A DNA stretch of 64,000 bases from Trematomus loennbergii (taxonomy: Eukaryota > Chordata > Actinopteri > Perciformes > Nototheniidae). Below are positions 53,275 through 64,000 of this stretch, piece after piece (the stretch's first letter is position 1; every line of letters begins with the position of its first letter). The notes beneath the pieces are model-generated. The model made no database searches and was not told the DNA's origin. It worked only from the letters and a program-made list of their open reading frames with translations. Made by a program: the position numbers and the translations under genes. The DNA lies in contig JAAOOA010000097.1 in NCBI GenBank assembly GCA_012861695.1, positions 536,001 to 600,000 of the forward strand, in the 5' to 3' direction.

Positions 53275-53311
53275 TCTATCTATATATGATATATATCTAT
53301 CTATCTATCTA

Positions 53312-53369
<58 letters not shown>

Positions 53370-53471
53370 CATCTATGATATCCATCTATCTATCTGTCTA
53401 TCTATCTATGATATCCATCTATCTATCTGTCTATCTATCTATGATATCCATCTATGATATCCATCTATTTA

Positions 53472-53535
<64 letters not shown>

Positions 53536-53605
53536 CCTACCTACCTACCTACCTACCTACCTATCTGCCTGCCTACCTACTTACCTACCTACCTACCTAC
53601 CTACT
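53275..53605. repeat. (CTAT)n/(CTGT)n/(CTAC)n tetranucleotide array
   Basis: In the left arm of the large inverted repeat. ATCCATCTATGATAT spacers separate the blocks. Confidence 0.95.
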
Positions 53606-53807
53606 AGTTGTTTTGTTTGGAAAGGTTGTCATTGTATTGCTCTTTACCAGCACCTGCAGAGTACAGGACTTTACATTGTAAATATTATATCAATCCTATA
53701 ATATTGGTTTCTAGCATATATCATTTGCAAGTGTTTAAAACAAATGTGGGATACTGATTTCATAAAAAGACATTCATGATTGTCATATTTTATTATGTAG
53801 GATACAG

Positions 53808-54254
53808 GCATATCGGGAGCATTTCAAAACCACTGCGGGGGGGGTGCTAGTGGATCGCCGGAGCTGTTTTAGATTAACATTAACATGCTTATTGTAGTTG
53901 TAAGTGCAATACCTGTAGACCTGTAGCACCATGGAGCATAAGTGTGGGCTGGACCTGGATCCTGGAAAGGAGTGAGCAGAGGGTGGAGTTGTCGATTCTT
54001 GTTCAGTTTTCTGTGACTATCTTCCTCACCCTCTCAGACTTTCAGTTGCGTGCGCTACTAAAGAGACGCGCTACCATGGAAACCAAACAATGGTGTAGCT
54101 GTATTAAAGTCCGAGTGGAAACACAGGGTCCAGGGTAAATCTGATTTTGTCAGAAATCGGGAGAAATGCGGGAGAAATATGACCCCGGGAGGAAACCGAG
54201 AGAGGGTTATGAAATAGGGAGTCTCCCGCGAAAATCGGGAGGGTTGGCAAGTAT
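53808..54254. mobile_element. hAT-like insertion in one palindrome arm
   Basis: Flanked by a perfect 8-bp repeat GGATACAG (53800-53807, 54255-54262). The right arm has the uninterrupted form near 54755-54775. The right end is inverted ATACTTGCCAACCCTCCC; the left end is degenerate. 447 bp, non-coding. Confidence 0.88.
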
Positions 54255-54937
54255 GGATACAGGACTGGACTGTAGTCAAGTAAACTTACTTTACTTATTA
54301 GTATTTCCATTTTATGGATTAAGAGGGAATTATTCTCACTTCATTTATGTAACAACTTTATTTAATTTGATGATTAGATTGTTTTGCTTGTATCATCCTT
54401 TGCAAATACATAGTCACAATGCTGGAAACAGGGCTGTTCTAAGCCCCGAGGGTACTACCGCCATCTACTGGCTGCAGTGTTTTTGTGTTATGCATTATTG
54501 CATGAGTAAAACTAGAACACTCAGTAGCTATAACCTATCAGCATTTGGTTAAATCAGATGAAAGAATATAATTACTTATATTTATATTGACTGTGCGTGG
54601 GCCTGGCAGTGGCAGATTCATTTCAGGCAAAAGTGTGCACAATCAACGGTAGGGCATGTATTTTAATTGTTTGAATAATTTATATGGTTATAAAATATAA
54701 CATCGAAACACTGATGCAAAGAACACGTATTTAGAATGTGTAAGTAAGTTTACTTGACTACAGTCCAGTTCTGTATCCTACATAATAAAATATGACAATC
54801 GTGAATTTCTTTGTCAATTACTTTTATCAAATGAATATCCACATTTGTTTTAAGCACTTTCAAATTATATGTTAGAAACACATATTATAGGATTGATATA
54901 ATATGTACAATGTATAAAGTCCTGTACTCTGCAGGTG

Positions 54938-54938
54938 C

Positions 54939-54987
<49 letters not shown>

Positions 54988-55033
54988 CAGACAGACAGAC
55001 AGACAGATAGATAGATAGATAGATAGATAGATG

Positions 55034-55076
<43 letters not shown>

Positions 55077-55093
55077 TAGATAGATAGATAGAT

Positions 55094-55146
<53 letters not shown>

Positions 55147-55206
55147 GACAGATGGATATCATAGATGGATATCATAGATGGATAGACAGATAGATGGATA
55201 GATAGA

Positions 55207-55294
<88 letters not shown>

Positions 55295-55354
55295 TGGATA
55301 TCATAGATGGATATCATAGATGATAGACAGATAGATGGATAGATAGATAGATAT

Positions 55355-55392
<38 letters not shown>

Positions 55393-55465
55393 GGATAGAT
55401 GGATATCATAGATGATATCATAGATAGGTAGATAGACAGATAGACAGACAGACAGCCAGACAGAC

Positions 55466-55534
<69 letters not shown>

Positions 55535-55548
55535 TCATATATAGATAG
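54938..55548. repeat. (GATA)n/(GACA)n tetranucleotide array
   Basis: Mirror of the array at 53275-53605 in the right arm of the large inverted repeat, about twice as long. Confidence 0.95.
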
Positions 55549-56494
55549 ATACTTCATTCATCCCAAATTGTGAAATGTGTGGAAACAAGTATAAACATAA
55601 TAACATGAAACACAAATGAAAGCAATAGACAGGAATATATGCATATACAGTAGAAAGGACACGATGAATATTATAACATTTAATGTAGCCTTACTATGAA
55701 GGCTGACCTAAATACGGTGCTTTTCTACAGATGACTTTATTACTGCACTGGTAAGGTAAAATTAGGCGATTAATAAAATGTGAAGTGCTTTGTAACTTTG
55801 ACTGAATACACAAAAAACAATGAAGAAAGAGTTTCCTCTGGGCTGCTTCGCTGCCAGCTGCTCCCCGGGACCCGAAGTGGCGTAGCCTGTACTTCAACAT
55901 CAATGCCTACGAAAGTGCTCGATATATGCTGTATTGAACCAATAAACTAACACAAACTAACTGTATCACCATAACATGATGATGATGATGGTGATAAAGA
56001 ATGCATCTAACGTTTCGCTGTTCATTATAATAAAAAAACAGAGCATTAAACAAGCCATCATGCTCTTACTTTGAAATCATGCGGAAATGTCGTCATCAGC
56101 AGGCCATCACGTGGTTTCCGAAAATAACCGAGTTACACGAGTAGATTTTAGCTGAGACCAGAGGAAAGTTTGTCTCAAAATTCCGTGTGTGTAAAAAGAC
56201 GATCCACAAGCAGACATTTGAGATCCACGAGCAGAGAGTTGAGATCGACAAGCGCATTTTTGGTCGACAAATACAAAATGGATTCACAAATGCCTGAAAA
56301 GTTGTAAATGTTAAAGAGATATTCACAGATCTTTTTTTAATTTGTGAACATATTTAGCGTATTTGAGATCCGTTTTACATTTGCAAATTTATTTGTGAGT
56401 TTGCAAATCTTTTAAATGCATTTGTGGATTGTGTTTTACATTTCCAAATCACATATTTACACACAAATAATTGTTATGTTCACACAAATAATTA

Positions 56495-56820
56495 TGAGAC
56501 ATATCTATGCCCATACATGATGGTAGTCATTTTGTCCGACTTGCTCTGGAGGCTCACCTACATGAGACGTTGAAATCTCGCGGGACAAAGACACCCGCAG
56601 ACTTGAGAGGAGGCGCCGGCGAGGCGGCGCAGTTTCTCTCCACGGGCTGCGGAAGCGAAATGCTTGATGGGAAACGACTCGCTGGTATCTCGAGCTGAGC
56701 GCTCATTGGTGGGTTTTACCCCGTGCTGGAGATGAAACTCTCCATTGGCTCGGCAAAGGTGTGTTGTTGTTTTGTGTCACTTTTACGTCGCCACTTCCAT
56801 CACATTTTTCATCATTGTTC
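56495..56820. other. Unique-looking intergenic stretch, GC-rich
   Basis: Contains a GC-rich patch (AGGAGGCGCCGGCGAGGCGG) and a 63-codon open frame that I could not link to any family. Confidence 0.35.
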
Positions 56821-57137
56821 CACAATGTTTATCATCATTAAATGAATATCTATATATTTGTAGACTACACTTGCACTGCTTACCGTTTTCATACTTTATA
56901 TATCTTAGCATATTCATACACACTGTTCATACTAGGCTAGGCTACTGTGTATATCTAGTGTATTCATACCCCTCACTGTTTTTTCATCATTCAATTAATT
57001 CTATATTTTATTCTGTAGATTGTGTACATTACTTTTCACTTTACTGCTTTATGCACTCCTGGTTAGAAGCTAAACTTGCATTTCGTTGTCTCAGTACCTG
57101 TAATCTGTGCAATAAACAATAAAGTTGAATCTAATCT
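56821..57137 (+). mobile_element. LINE 3' UTR and tail
   Basis: Ends CATTTCGTTGTCTCAGTACC and then GTGCAATAAACAATAAAGTTGAATC, the usual 3' terminus of fish L2-type LINEs. No ORF part is present. Confidence 0.6.
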
Positions 57138-57485
57138 TGAGCAGGAACAAATGTATTTACTTAGTACATATCTGACATTAACGATTAAACACATTTGTCC
57201 ATTCTTTATCAATCAATGTTCATTATAGCCCAATATCACAAATGTTTTACTTTCGAGGCGAGCCGCAGCTCGTCTCAAACAAGCCTATAGGCCCAATCCC
57301 AAACCGACCCTACCCCTCCGTGACGGAGTGAACTCCGTCTGTAGCAGCACTCACAGCTGAATGAGGCTCCCTCCTGTCAGATGGAGGGAGTAAATACAGC
57401 GGCAAGCTTTGGACAAACTCCCTCTCTCCGGCAGAAACAGGAAATGCCGTAACTGTATGTAACAACGGTTTCAAATCAGCATGTT
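57138..57485. other. Intergenic, nothing recognised
   Basis: No gene or repeat family recognised between the LINE tail and the MITE. Confidence 0.5.
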
Positions 57486-57488
57486 TTA

Positions 57489-58239
57489 GGCCCCGCTCAC
57501 ACGGGACCGTTTGCGTTTATGCACAGTATGCGTATTCAAAAAAGTCTTCCGTTCACATGCATTTATTTCATTTAACGTGTCTGTTCAAACGAGGCCGCTG
57601 GAAACGCTGTAGTACATATGCTGGGACTGTAAGTGGCGCTGTAACTTCCGCCAAAATACACCAAAAGCCGCGAAGAAGAGCAACCGAGCAGCCCCGCTGC
57701 AATGTTGCCATGGCTACCCTTCTGTTTAAGCCCCGAAACTGAAATTGAAATAAACTGAAAGAAACCGAATCTGTGGATATTGCATCCCGACCAAGAAGCA
57801 CGTCTCCGTGGAGAGGACGGCTCAGAAAGAGAGAGATATTCTCTACAAACACCGGGTGAGATCCTCCTTTGTCAATATAATGGATCAATGCATGAAATCT
57901 GACTCTGTTTATTTTGTTTAAGGAGTATATTGGGCGTGAACAATTCTGGTTTGCCTTTTATAATATTATTTCATTCAAGAACCCCTTGTGCGTTTAATTA
58001 ACACAGCTATTTTTGATAGTTGCTACAGCAGTGAGCAGGAGAGGTGGGGAGAGGCGGGGCTATCGTTATTTTTTCAGGAAATATTCGTATCGAGGTGATT
58101 ACACGTTTGCAAATCTATCCACCTTGGGACCCGTTATTGTTTGTGGGGTCAGTTTCTATCGGCCTCGTGTAAATAATAGGGCTATACGCACGCGAAACTA
58201 TGCAGATACAAGCAGTTTTCTCCTCGTGTAAACGGCGCC
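57489..58239. mobile_element. PIF/Harbinger-type MITE with TTA duplication
   Basis: Ends GGCCCCGCTCACACGG and inverted GGCGCCGTTTACACGAGG. TTA flanks at 57486-57488 and 58240-58242. The 3-bp TTA duplication fits PIF/Harbinger. It contains a stretch of about 75 bp also found, inverted, at 46980-47065. Confidence 0.75.
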
Positions 58240-59545
58240 TTAGACAAAAAATGTAAATTAATAACTCAAATAAAACTCAAAAAATATTTAATTGTGTTAC
58301 TTTTTCTGTAAAGCTCTATTAGTTTTAAACCTGATTTTTATAAGCTTCTTAGTTTTTGCAACAATCTGTAAATATACACAACTTTATAATAAAATGCACA
58401 CATTTACCTTTTTCTAGACTAAACACAGGTATGATCCTAACTTAAAAAAATATGAGGTTACCATGAGGTTGTTAACATCGCAATTTATCAGTGGATGTTT
58501 GCTGGAACTGTTTGTAAACAGCGTGTTTCCTGACGGACACACACAGCGTTGAGACCGGTCAGGTAGAGACCGGTCATAGATATATATATAAACACTAGAA
58601 TCTAGTGTTTATATAGTATATATAAATAGTGAATAGTGAAACATGGGCTTGTGCTTCACTGAGGATCTTTGTCATTCTGACAGGGAGGCAACTGCAGTTA
58701 TTACACTTCACGTTTTGAAATATATGTAACTCTGTTCATAAACCCACACTGCTCAAACTTTGTTACTTTTCCTAAAATTGGTATATATTTTTTCGAAATT
58801 TTTTTTTCATTAACATAACATAAATCTCACGTACCCCCTGCAGTACTCCAACGTACCCCTAGGGGTCCGCGTACCCCCATTTGAGAACCACTGCACTCGA
58901 TGACTCACCCGCGTTGCTGGCCAATGGAGACCGACGTTGCCACATGGCCGCCATCTTGCTACCGGCAGTGCTCTCATTCATAACATTATGGTTTACAATT
59001 TAAATAACCATAGCTTACTCAATTTTCAACCAATTTTCAAACGGTTTGGTTTTTTATAAACATCAAAGATGTAGTGATGATACTGCATACTTATAATCAT
59101 GGACTTTCATATGAAAATAACATTAAGCAGATAAAGCAATAGCTATACACACACACAGGTATTTATATTAAATATTTGCCGGTGTATATATTTCCATTTA
59201 TTTTATTATATTGTTAATATTTAAAATAAATTATAAAATTTAAATATATTTATATTTTATATATAAAAATCGGTCTCATGTTACCACTCTGTAAGCCAAG
59301 AGTTGTTCATTTAGCAATGCCTTAGCTTGAAGAACAGGGACACAACTAATGACAATAGCATATGGTGGTATATTATTTAGATATTCACACCTTTATCAGA
59401 AGAACCAAACCAACATAAAATGAGCCACAGACAGGCCAGTTCTGTCTCATTTATCACAATTATTTTTGACATGAGATCTTCATATCGTCCTAGTTTTGTA
59501 TTTAGTTTCTAGATTTGTAAACAAATCCAGAACCTTTGAAATACG
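58240..59545. other. AT-rich intergenic DNA with a hAT element end
   Basis: A hAT-type end, inverted CAGTGGTTCTCAAATGGGGG, lies at about 58874-58893. A perfect local palindrome near 58578-58625 (AAACACTAGA/TCTAGTGTTT) can form a hairpin. No gene seen. Confidence 0.5.
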
Positions 59546-60617
59546 CAGTGGCGAGCCGTCAGGGCCCTCTAGGCCCTCTGTGAGAGCCTAACATATTCTA
59601 AAAAATAATATTTGAAAACATTTAAAAAATATATTTTTTTTAAATATATATATTTTTAATATTATTTTTTTTATATTTTCGATTAGTTTTACCAAAAAAA
59701 ACTTGATTTTAATTGTATTTAACAAACATTTCCAAAGAAATAAATCCTTCGAATCTTCCTGTTCAGTTTCTGTTTGAATGTGAAGGGTTTCATGAAAGAA
59801 GCTCGTCTGGCCCTCTCTGCGATTCACAGAGGGCCGCTATAGTAACTGAACGAGAGAGTAATGTCAAGTGACAGTACAATTGACCAATCATATCTTCCCT
59901 CTAAATGGGTGGGCTTTATTATCGCGGACTGTATGACAAGTTCCGCCCGCTGCGCTGCCAAGTTTATGCATGTGATATAACAACGGTCAAGCTAGGCGGA
60001 AGTAGCTAATTAGCAAACGTTCATTCACGATGGCTCACGTCAGTGATAGTGATGACATCGTTGCGAAACTACTAACCAAGTCTTTTTCAAGAATGAGTTA
60101 CACTGATAAATTGGAGTTAATTTCCAAAGGGCGACCAACACCACAGCTTAATTTAGTTCAAAAAACCAAACGGTTCGAGAGGCATTTTAATATCGGCAAT
60201 TACGCCAGATACAACTGGATGACCGGATCAACCAGGGAACAAAAGCTGTACTGCTGGGATTGCTTGCTTTTTGGCGCGGACAGTGGGTCATGGGCCAAAG
60301 ATGGATATTCTGATTTAGGAAGTTTATCCAAATCAGCACATCGCCATCAGAATGCTTCAGGTCACCTCAGAGCTACTATTCGCCTTAAAACATTTGGGGA
60401 CACCAGGATAGAGCTCCAGCTGGATGAGCAACAACGCCGGGGTGTCATCATTCATAATGAAAAGGTGAAGAGGAACGCCTCATAAATTGTGTGGTCTACT
60501 TAGGCAAGCAGGAGTTGCCGTTCCGAGGTCACGATGAGAGTGTAACTTCATCAAACAAGGGGAATTACATAGAGTTGCTGGATTTAGTGGCAGAATATGA
60601 CAGCGACCTGCACACAC

Positions 60618-61304
60618 CAGTGGCGTCGCCTGGGCTGGGCATCCGGGGCTTTAGCCCCGAATGTTTTTTCTGTAGCCCCGGACAATTCTCCCTCAATAAT
60701 AATTTACGTGAACCTCATCATGACACAAGAGAGGACGGCAGCACTGTAATTTCCCGTGTTCAGTGAATGCAACAGAGGCATGACACCAGACCAATCAGAG
60801 AGTTGCATGGAAATAAACGTGTGCTTGTGTCATTCAAGCTCGGCTCTGTGTGTGTGTGTGTGGCATGGATGTGAATAAGAACTGGATACAGCTTGGGAGG
60901 CGGGGCCTCATTCATTCCTATGAGAGTTGTTCATTCGCGCATGATGATAAAATGGCCCAACTTTTGAGAGAGCGAAACGTCACAGATTACCCGGCATGCC
61001 TGAGAAGTACCCGTAAGTGCGCTCGTAGCGCATGCGCAACTTTAACCATGCCCCCCAAAATGCTCGTTCACATCAAGCACGTCAATTTGCGTACACGTAA
61101 CAGCACCGCACGTTCATGACAGCATGGTAATGGTTTGTTATGATAGATTTGATATTAACGAGGCGGCAGTTAGCAGCTAGCGGTTAGCTAGTAATTATGC
61201 TAATTTACACATCAATCGTTATGTACTTTTATATTACGCTGTAACAGGATCTAGTGATATCCAAGCAACAGAGCTTCATTTAGCATGAAAGAATTATTGC
61301 ACTG

Positions 61305-61340
<36 letters not shown>

Positions 61341-62696
61341 TACAGTGCAATAAGCTTCTTAGTGCAATAAGAAGCTACAGGGACGTTAATCTACGTCGGT
61401 AATATTAACTTTATTTAATACAACATTTACGGTACAAGATTTAATCATACAGCCCATGTAGTATAATATTTTCCAAATGATGAATTACAGCAAACATGTG
61501 CAATATATCCATTATTACAGCTCCGTGGGTGGCAGTAAGGCGACATGGGTCCGTTCTTATTGTGCATCCATGGGTAAAGATAAACGCATGTAGTGCTGAA
61601 CACGTAACATGAACGTGCCGGGCGGCGCGGTCCCGTGGGTTAGATGAGCGTTCATAATGCAGAGGGAAATAACTCTCAGAATAACGTTATTAGCACATTT
61701 TACAACTTGAGGAACGAATGTTTTTAATAAGGGCTATACAAGTGTTCATACTGGGTAGTTTATTTAGTTTAAAAAAAATTATCCAACGATTTACAGACCA
61801 CTCTTTCCCCATGTAAGTCAATGGGAAAAAGTGTTTCCGGGCCTGGCAACCAAAAGGAAGTGTAGTACCGCCGTTTGGCCAGCACGGATATTTTCATCTG
61901 AGTCCGGCGCACTTCCTGGGGGCTTGGTGTGGCAATAGCGCATTTAGTGTGATAGAGAGAGAGAGGGGGAGAGAGGGGGAGGGAGGGACCGGTGCCAGCA
62001 TGGACCGTGTTGTTAGCATCTGGTTAGCTAGCTGCACTAACGGACATAAGGAGCTGTTTGTTCCAGAAGCTGGAGGAGAGTCCTCTCCTCTCAGACTGAG
62101 AGACTCAGGTGAGCTAAAGGACTCTCTGAGTGTTTAGATACTTAACTTTAGTCTAAGTTATCTCAGTGGGTCTCAAACGGTTTGGTCACAAATTATTCAA
62201 AATATTATTTCCGCGGCACACCTTCATATGATCATTATAGTTATAAAAAATAAGAGAATAAAGGAAAAACAGTTATGAAATACTATATGGCAGTAAAACA
62301 AGAATAGAGTTTAAAAGGGGAGTGATTAGTAAAATATCCATAAAGAAAAAGTACATCTGTTTACAGTTCTGCTTCATATGGGTGTTGAGAGAGGTATCCA
62401 TAGATCTCTTCATTTTGCTCTCAAAGTGCACCAGATTGATGCATTTAACTTCAATATTTAAAAAAAAAATCTTCCCGGGGGAGCATCCCCCGGACCCCCC
62501 TAGAGGAGGTGAGACCCCCACTCATAAAAAATACCACTTTACCCCTGCTTATATGCCGTGAGCTGATTATCGAGCCTTCATTGTAACAGTCGCGGGTGTA
62601 CTGTGTGTGGGGAGTGTTGCAGTAAAAAATGCCACTGTAGTGCCACCGCCACTGTGGGCTAAGCCCGAATGTTTTCAGGTCCAGGCAACGCCCCTG
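60618..62696. mobile_element. hAT-like element inserted in the transposase gene
   Basis: Ends CAGTGGCGTCGCCTGG and inverted CAGGGGCGTTGCCTGG. Perfect 8-bp flanks GCACACAC at 60610-60617 and 62697-62704. Removing it restores the frame ...SDLHTHLATS. It contains the TGGATG repeat (60866-61926) and a piece shared with 33990-34370. Confidence 0.92.
60866..61926. mobile_element. Interspersed repeat (TGGATG family), copy 2
   Basis: Near-identical to 45888-46935. Flanked by GTGTGGCA on both sides (60858-60865, 61927-61934), an 8-bp duplication. The central hairpin has a longer TA run here. Confidence 0.88.
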
Positions 62697-64000
62697 GCAC
62701 ACACACCTCGCCACATCAACAGTCTTTACCAGCACGTCTTCGAGGATTCAGAATTACCTGATCAGCGCTGTCGCTAGTGTAATGACGGATAGCATGAAAG
62801 AGGAGCTGAGGAAGGCACCTTTTGTCGCGGTCATGTTGGATGAAACAACAGACATTAGCAACGTGGCACAGATGTCATATGTGCTTCGATATGTCACTGA
62901 AGATGGGATAAAAGAGCGTTTCTTCAAGTACGAAGATGTGACAGAGGACAAACGAGCAGAGGCCATAGCTACACGGCTGCTGGAGTTCCTGAGGGAGAGT
63001 GGCTGTATTGACAAAGTGGTCGCGCAGTGCTACGATGGAGCAGCTGTTATGGCCTCTGGATTGAATGGGGTGCAAGCGAAAGTTAAGGAAACAATTCCAC
63101 AGGCCCTTTTCATTCACTGCTATGCTCACATCTTAAATCTCGTCTTGGCAAAGGGAGCTTCCAAGATAAGAGAGTGTAAGGTCTTCTTCTCACACCTCTC
63201 TGGCTTGGCCACCTTTTTCAGCCACTCAGCAAAGCGCACCAAGCTACTGGATGATATTTGCCAGCATAGGCTTCCACGGGCAGCTCCTACTCGCTGGTGC
63301 TTTCATTCTCGCTTCGTGTGCACAGTGACAGAGAAGACCAGGGAATTGAGAGAGGTAAGATAATAATAATAATGACCGTAATGAAAATATTAACAATAAT
63401 AAAGAAATTATATAGTGTTGGAAACTACCCACTCATAAAAACATGAAGGTAAAGAACTATGCTAGTATTACATTAAATGAAAAGCTAATGTTAGTGTTTA
63501 CTGGAGGTCTATAAGTTGTTTTTTCTAAACTAAGCATTACTCTCGTAGGTGTTCGAGCACATCGTAGACCATCACACAGAGTTTGATGACGAAACTGTTC
63601 ATTGCTCTGATGGATACATCACCCTCCTTACCAGCTTCGATTTCAGCTTTTGGTTGAAAACCTTCCACGCTATCTTCTCCTACTCGGATGTTGTTTTTCA
63701 AATACTTCAGAACAAAGGTTTTGATATGCAGTTCTGCCTGGCCAGAGTGGATCAGCTACAGCGGAAATTGAACAGGAGAAGGGGAACTTTGACAGCGTCT
63801 ACGATGAAACCCAGGCTTTGGTTGGCCCTCCGCGCGGCCGTGGAGCTCAAGGAGACGTTCGCGCACGGTACAGGGAGCTCCACTGCAGCGTAATTGACAG
63901 CCTGCTAACCCAGATTGCCAACCGCTTCAGTGACCACAAAAAGCTGGAATTCCTGGCCCTTCTGGACCCGCAACAGTTCGGGCATTACTGTAACTATTTC

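Larger units (their letters stand above)
52326..56492. mobile_element. Giant inverted-repeat (fold-back) element, about 4.2 kb
   Basis: Left arm 52326-54292, right arm 54735-56492, loop of about 440 bp. Ends ATTATTTGTGTGAAC and its inverse, flanked by TA on both sides. Arms match through many landmarks: AAATGCGCTTGTGGATC, GGGTCCCGGGGGAGCAGCTG, the GTCT/GATA arrays, and GGATACAG...ACTGGACTGTAGTCAAG. No transposase frame. The left arm is interrupted by a 447-bp element. Confidence 0.88.
59546..64000 (+). mobile_element. hAT transposon with split transposase gene, right end outside window
   Basis: Candidate 5' terminus CAGTGGCGAGCCGTCAGG at 59546. The transposase reading frame begins at 60030 and continues past 64000. 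A second hAT-like element (60618-62696) interrupts it. With that removed the coding segments join cleanly. Confidence 0.75.
60030..64000 (+). pseudogene. hAT transposase with TTF-type zinc finger (ZMYM-like), disrupted
   Basis: Segments: 60030-60475, 60473-60617 (next frame), 62698-63354, intron, 63549-about 63757, then another frame to 64000. The N-terminus has a TTF-type finger (YCWDCLLFG, then SAHRHQNASGH). The catalytic part has the hAT/RNase-H motifs MLDETTDISNVAQ, CYDGAAVMASGLNG and HCYAHILNLVLAKGA, then PTRWCFHSR. The C-terminal segment reads EIEQEKGNFDSVYDETQAL and SDHKKLEFLALLDP. Intron 63355-63548 has gtaaga and ctcgtag. Breaks: a short deletion near 60472, the 2079-bp insertion, and one base near 63757. 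Similar proteins are often annotated as zinc finger MYM-type 1-like; here the flanking terminal repeat says transposon. Confidence 0.82.

Noticed and set aside
53267..55557. Long Leu-Ser-Val/Ile-Tyr repeat frames
   Set aside because: GATA/GACA tetranucleotide arrays read through; no protein.
60491..60766. 91-residue frame as a separate gene
   Set aside because: First part is the shifted continuation of the hAT transposase; the rest is read-through into the inserted element.

Overview
This window is vertebrate nuclear DNA, almost certainly from a teleost fish. It has split genes with GT/AG introns, very many (CA)n/(TG)n microsatellites, and a dense load of hAT, PIF/Harbinger-like, piggyBac-like, DIRS and LINE pieces. 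It also carries an NLR immune-receptor family with the fish-type FISNA-NACHT exon. Nothing prokaryotic is present. All function calls come from reading translations by eye; no search was run.

Layout. (1) 1-5.6 kb, minus strand: the 5' half of an NLR gene, copy 1. It has a 5'UTR exon, three short acidic exons, a RING exon, and a FISNA-NACHT exon cut by the window edge. (2) 5.5-12.4 kb: tandemly repeated 5'-flank modules, a LINE fragment, and a twice-present candidate last exon of an unknown minus-strand gene. (3) 12.4-24.6 kb, plus strand: the 3' part of an inositol-polyphosphate 5-phosphatase gene (INPP5K/J type). Six exons run from the end of the catalytic domain through the SKICH domain. 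A 57-bp minisatellite abuts the first exon seen. A DIRS retrotransposon, itself hit by a hAT element, fills the last intron. (4) 24.6-29.2 kb: intergenic, with a nested fold-back element and a LINE fragment. (5) 29.2-48.2 kb, minus strand: a second NLR gene seen from 5'UTR to stop. In order of translation it has acidic repeat exons, RING, FISNA-NACHT, four LRR exons, small linker exons, FIIND (ZU5-UPA) and CARD. This is an NLRP1-like inflammasome sensor with an added N-terminal RING. (6) 48.2-59.5 kb: intergenic repeats, including a roughly 4.2-kb giant inverted repeat. (7) 59.5-64 kb: a hAT transposon with a split transposase gene, interrupted by another hAT-like element.

The two NLR copies are near-identical over about 5 kb, so they date each other's insertions. 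A 1.24-kb terminal-inverted-repeat element is present only in copy 1. A 3.1-kb TTAA-flanked nested element is present only in copy 2. The other copy preserves the empty site in each case.

Reading frames in both NLR copies, the phosphatase, the transposons and the LINEs are broken by 1-2 base losses, while splice sites and motifs are kept. Either the assembly has residual deletion errors or many of these genes are young pseudogenes. Two LRR exons share the same 2-base loss, which argues that at least some breaks are real.
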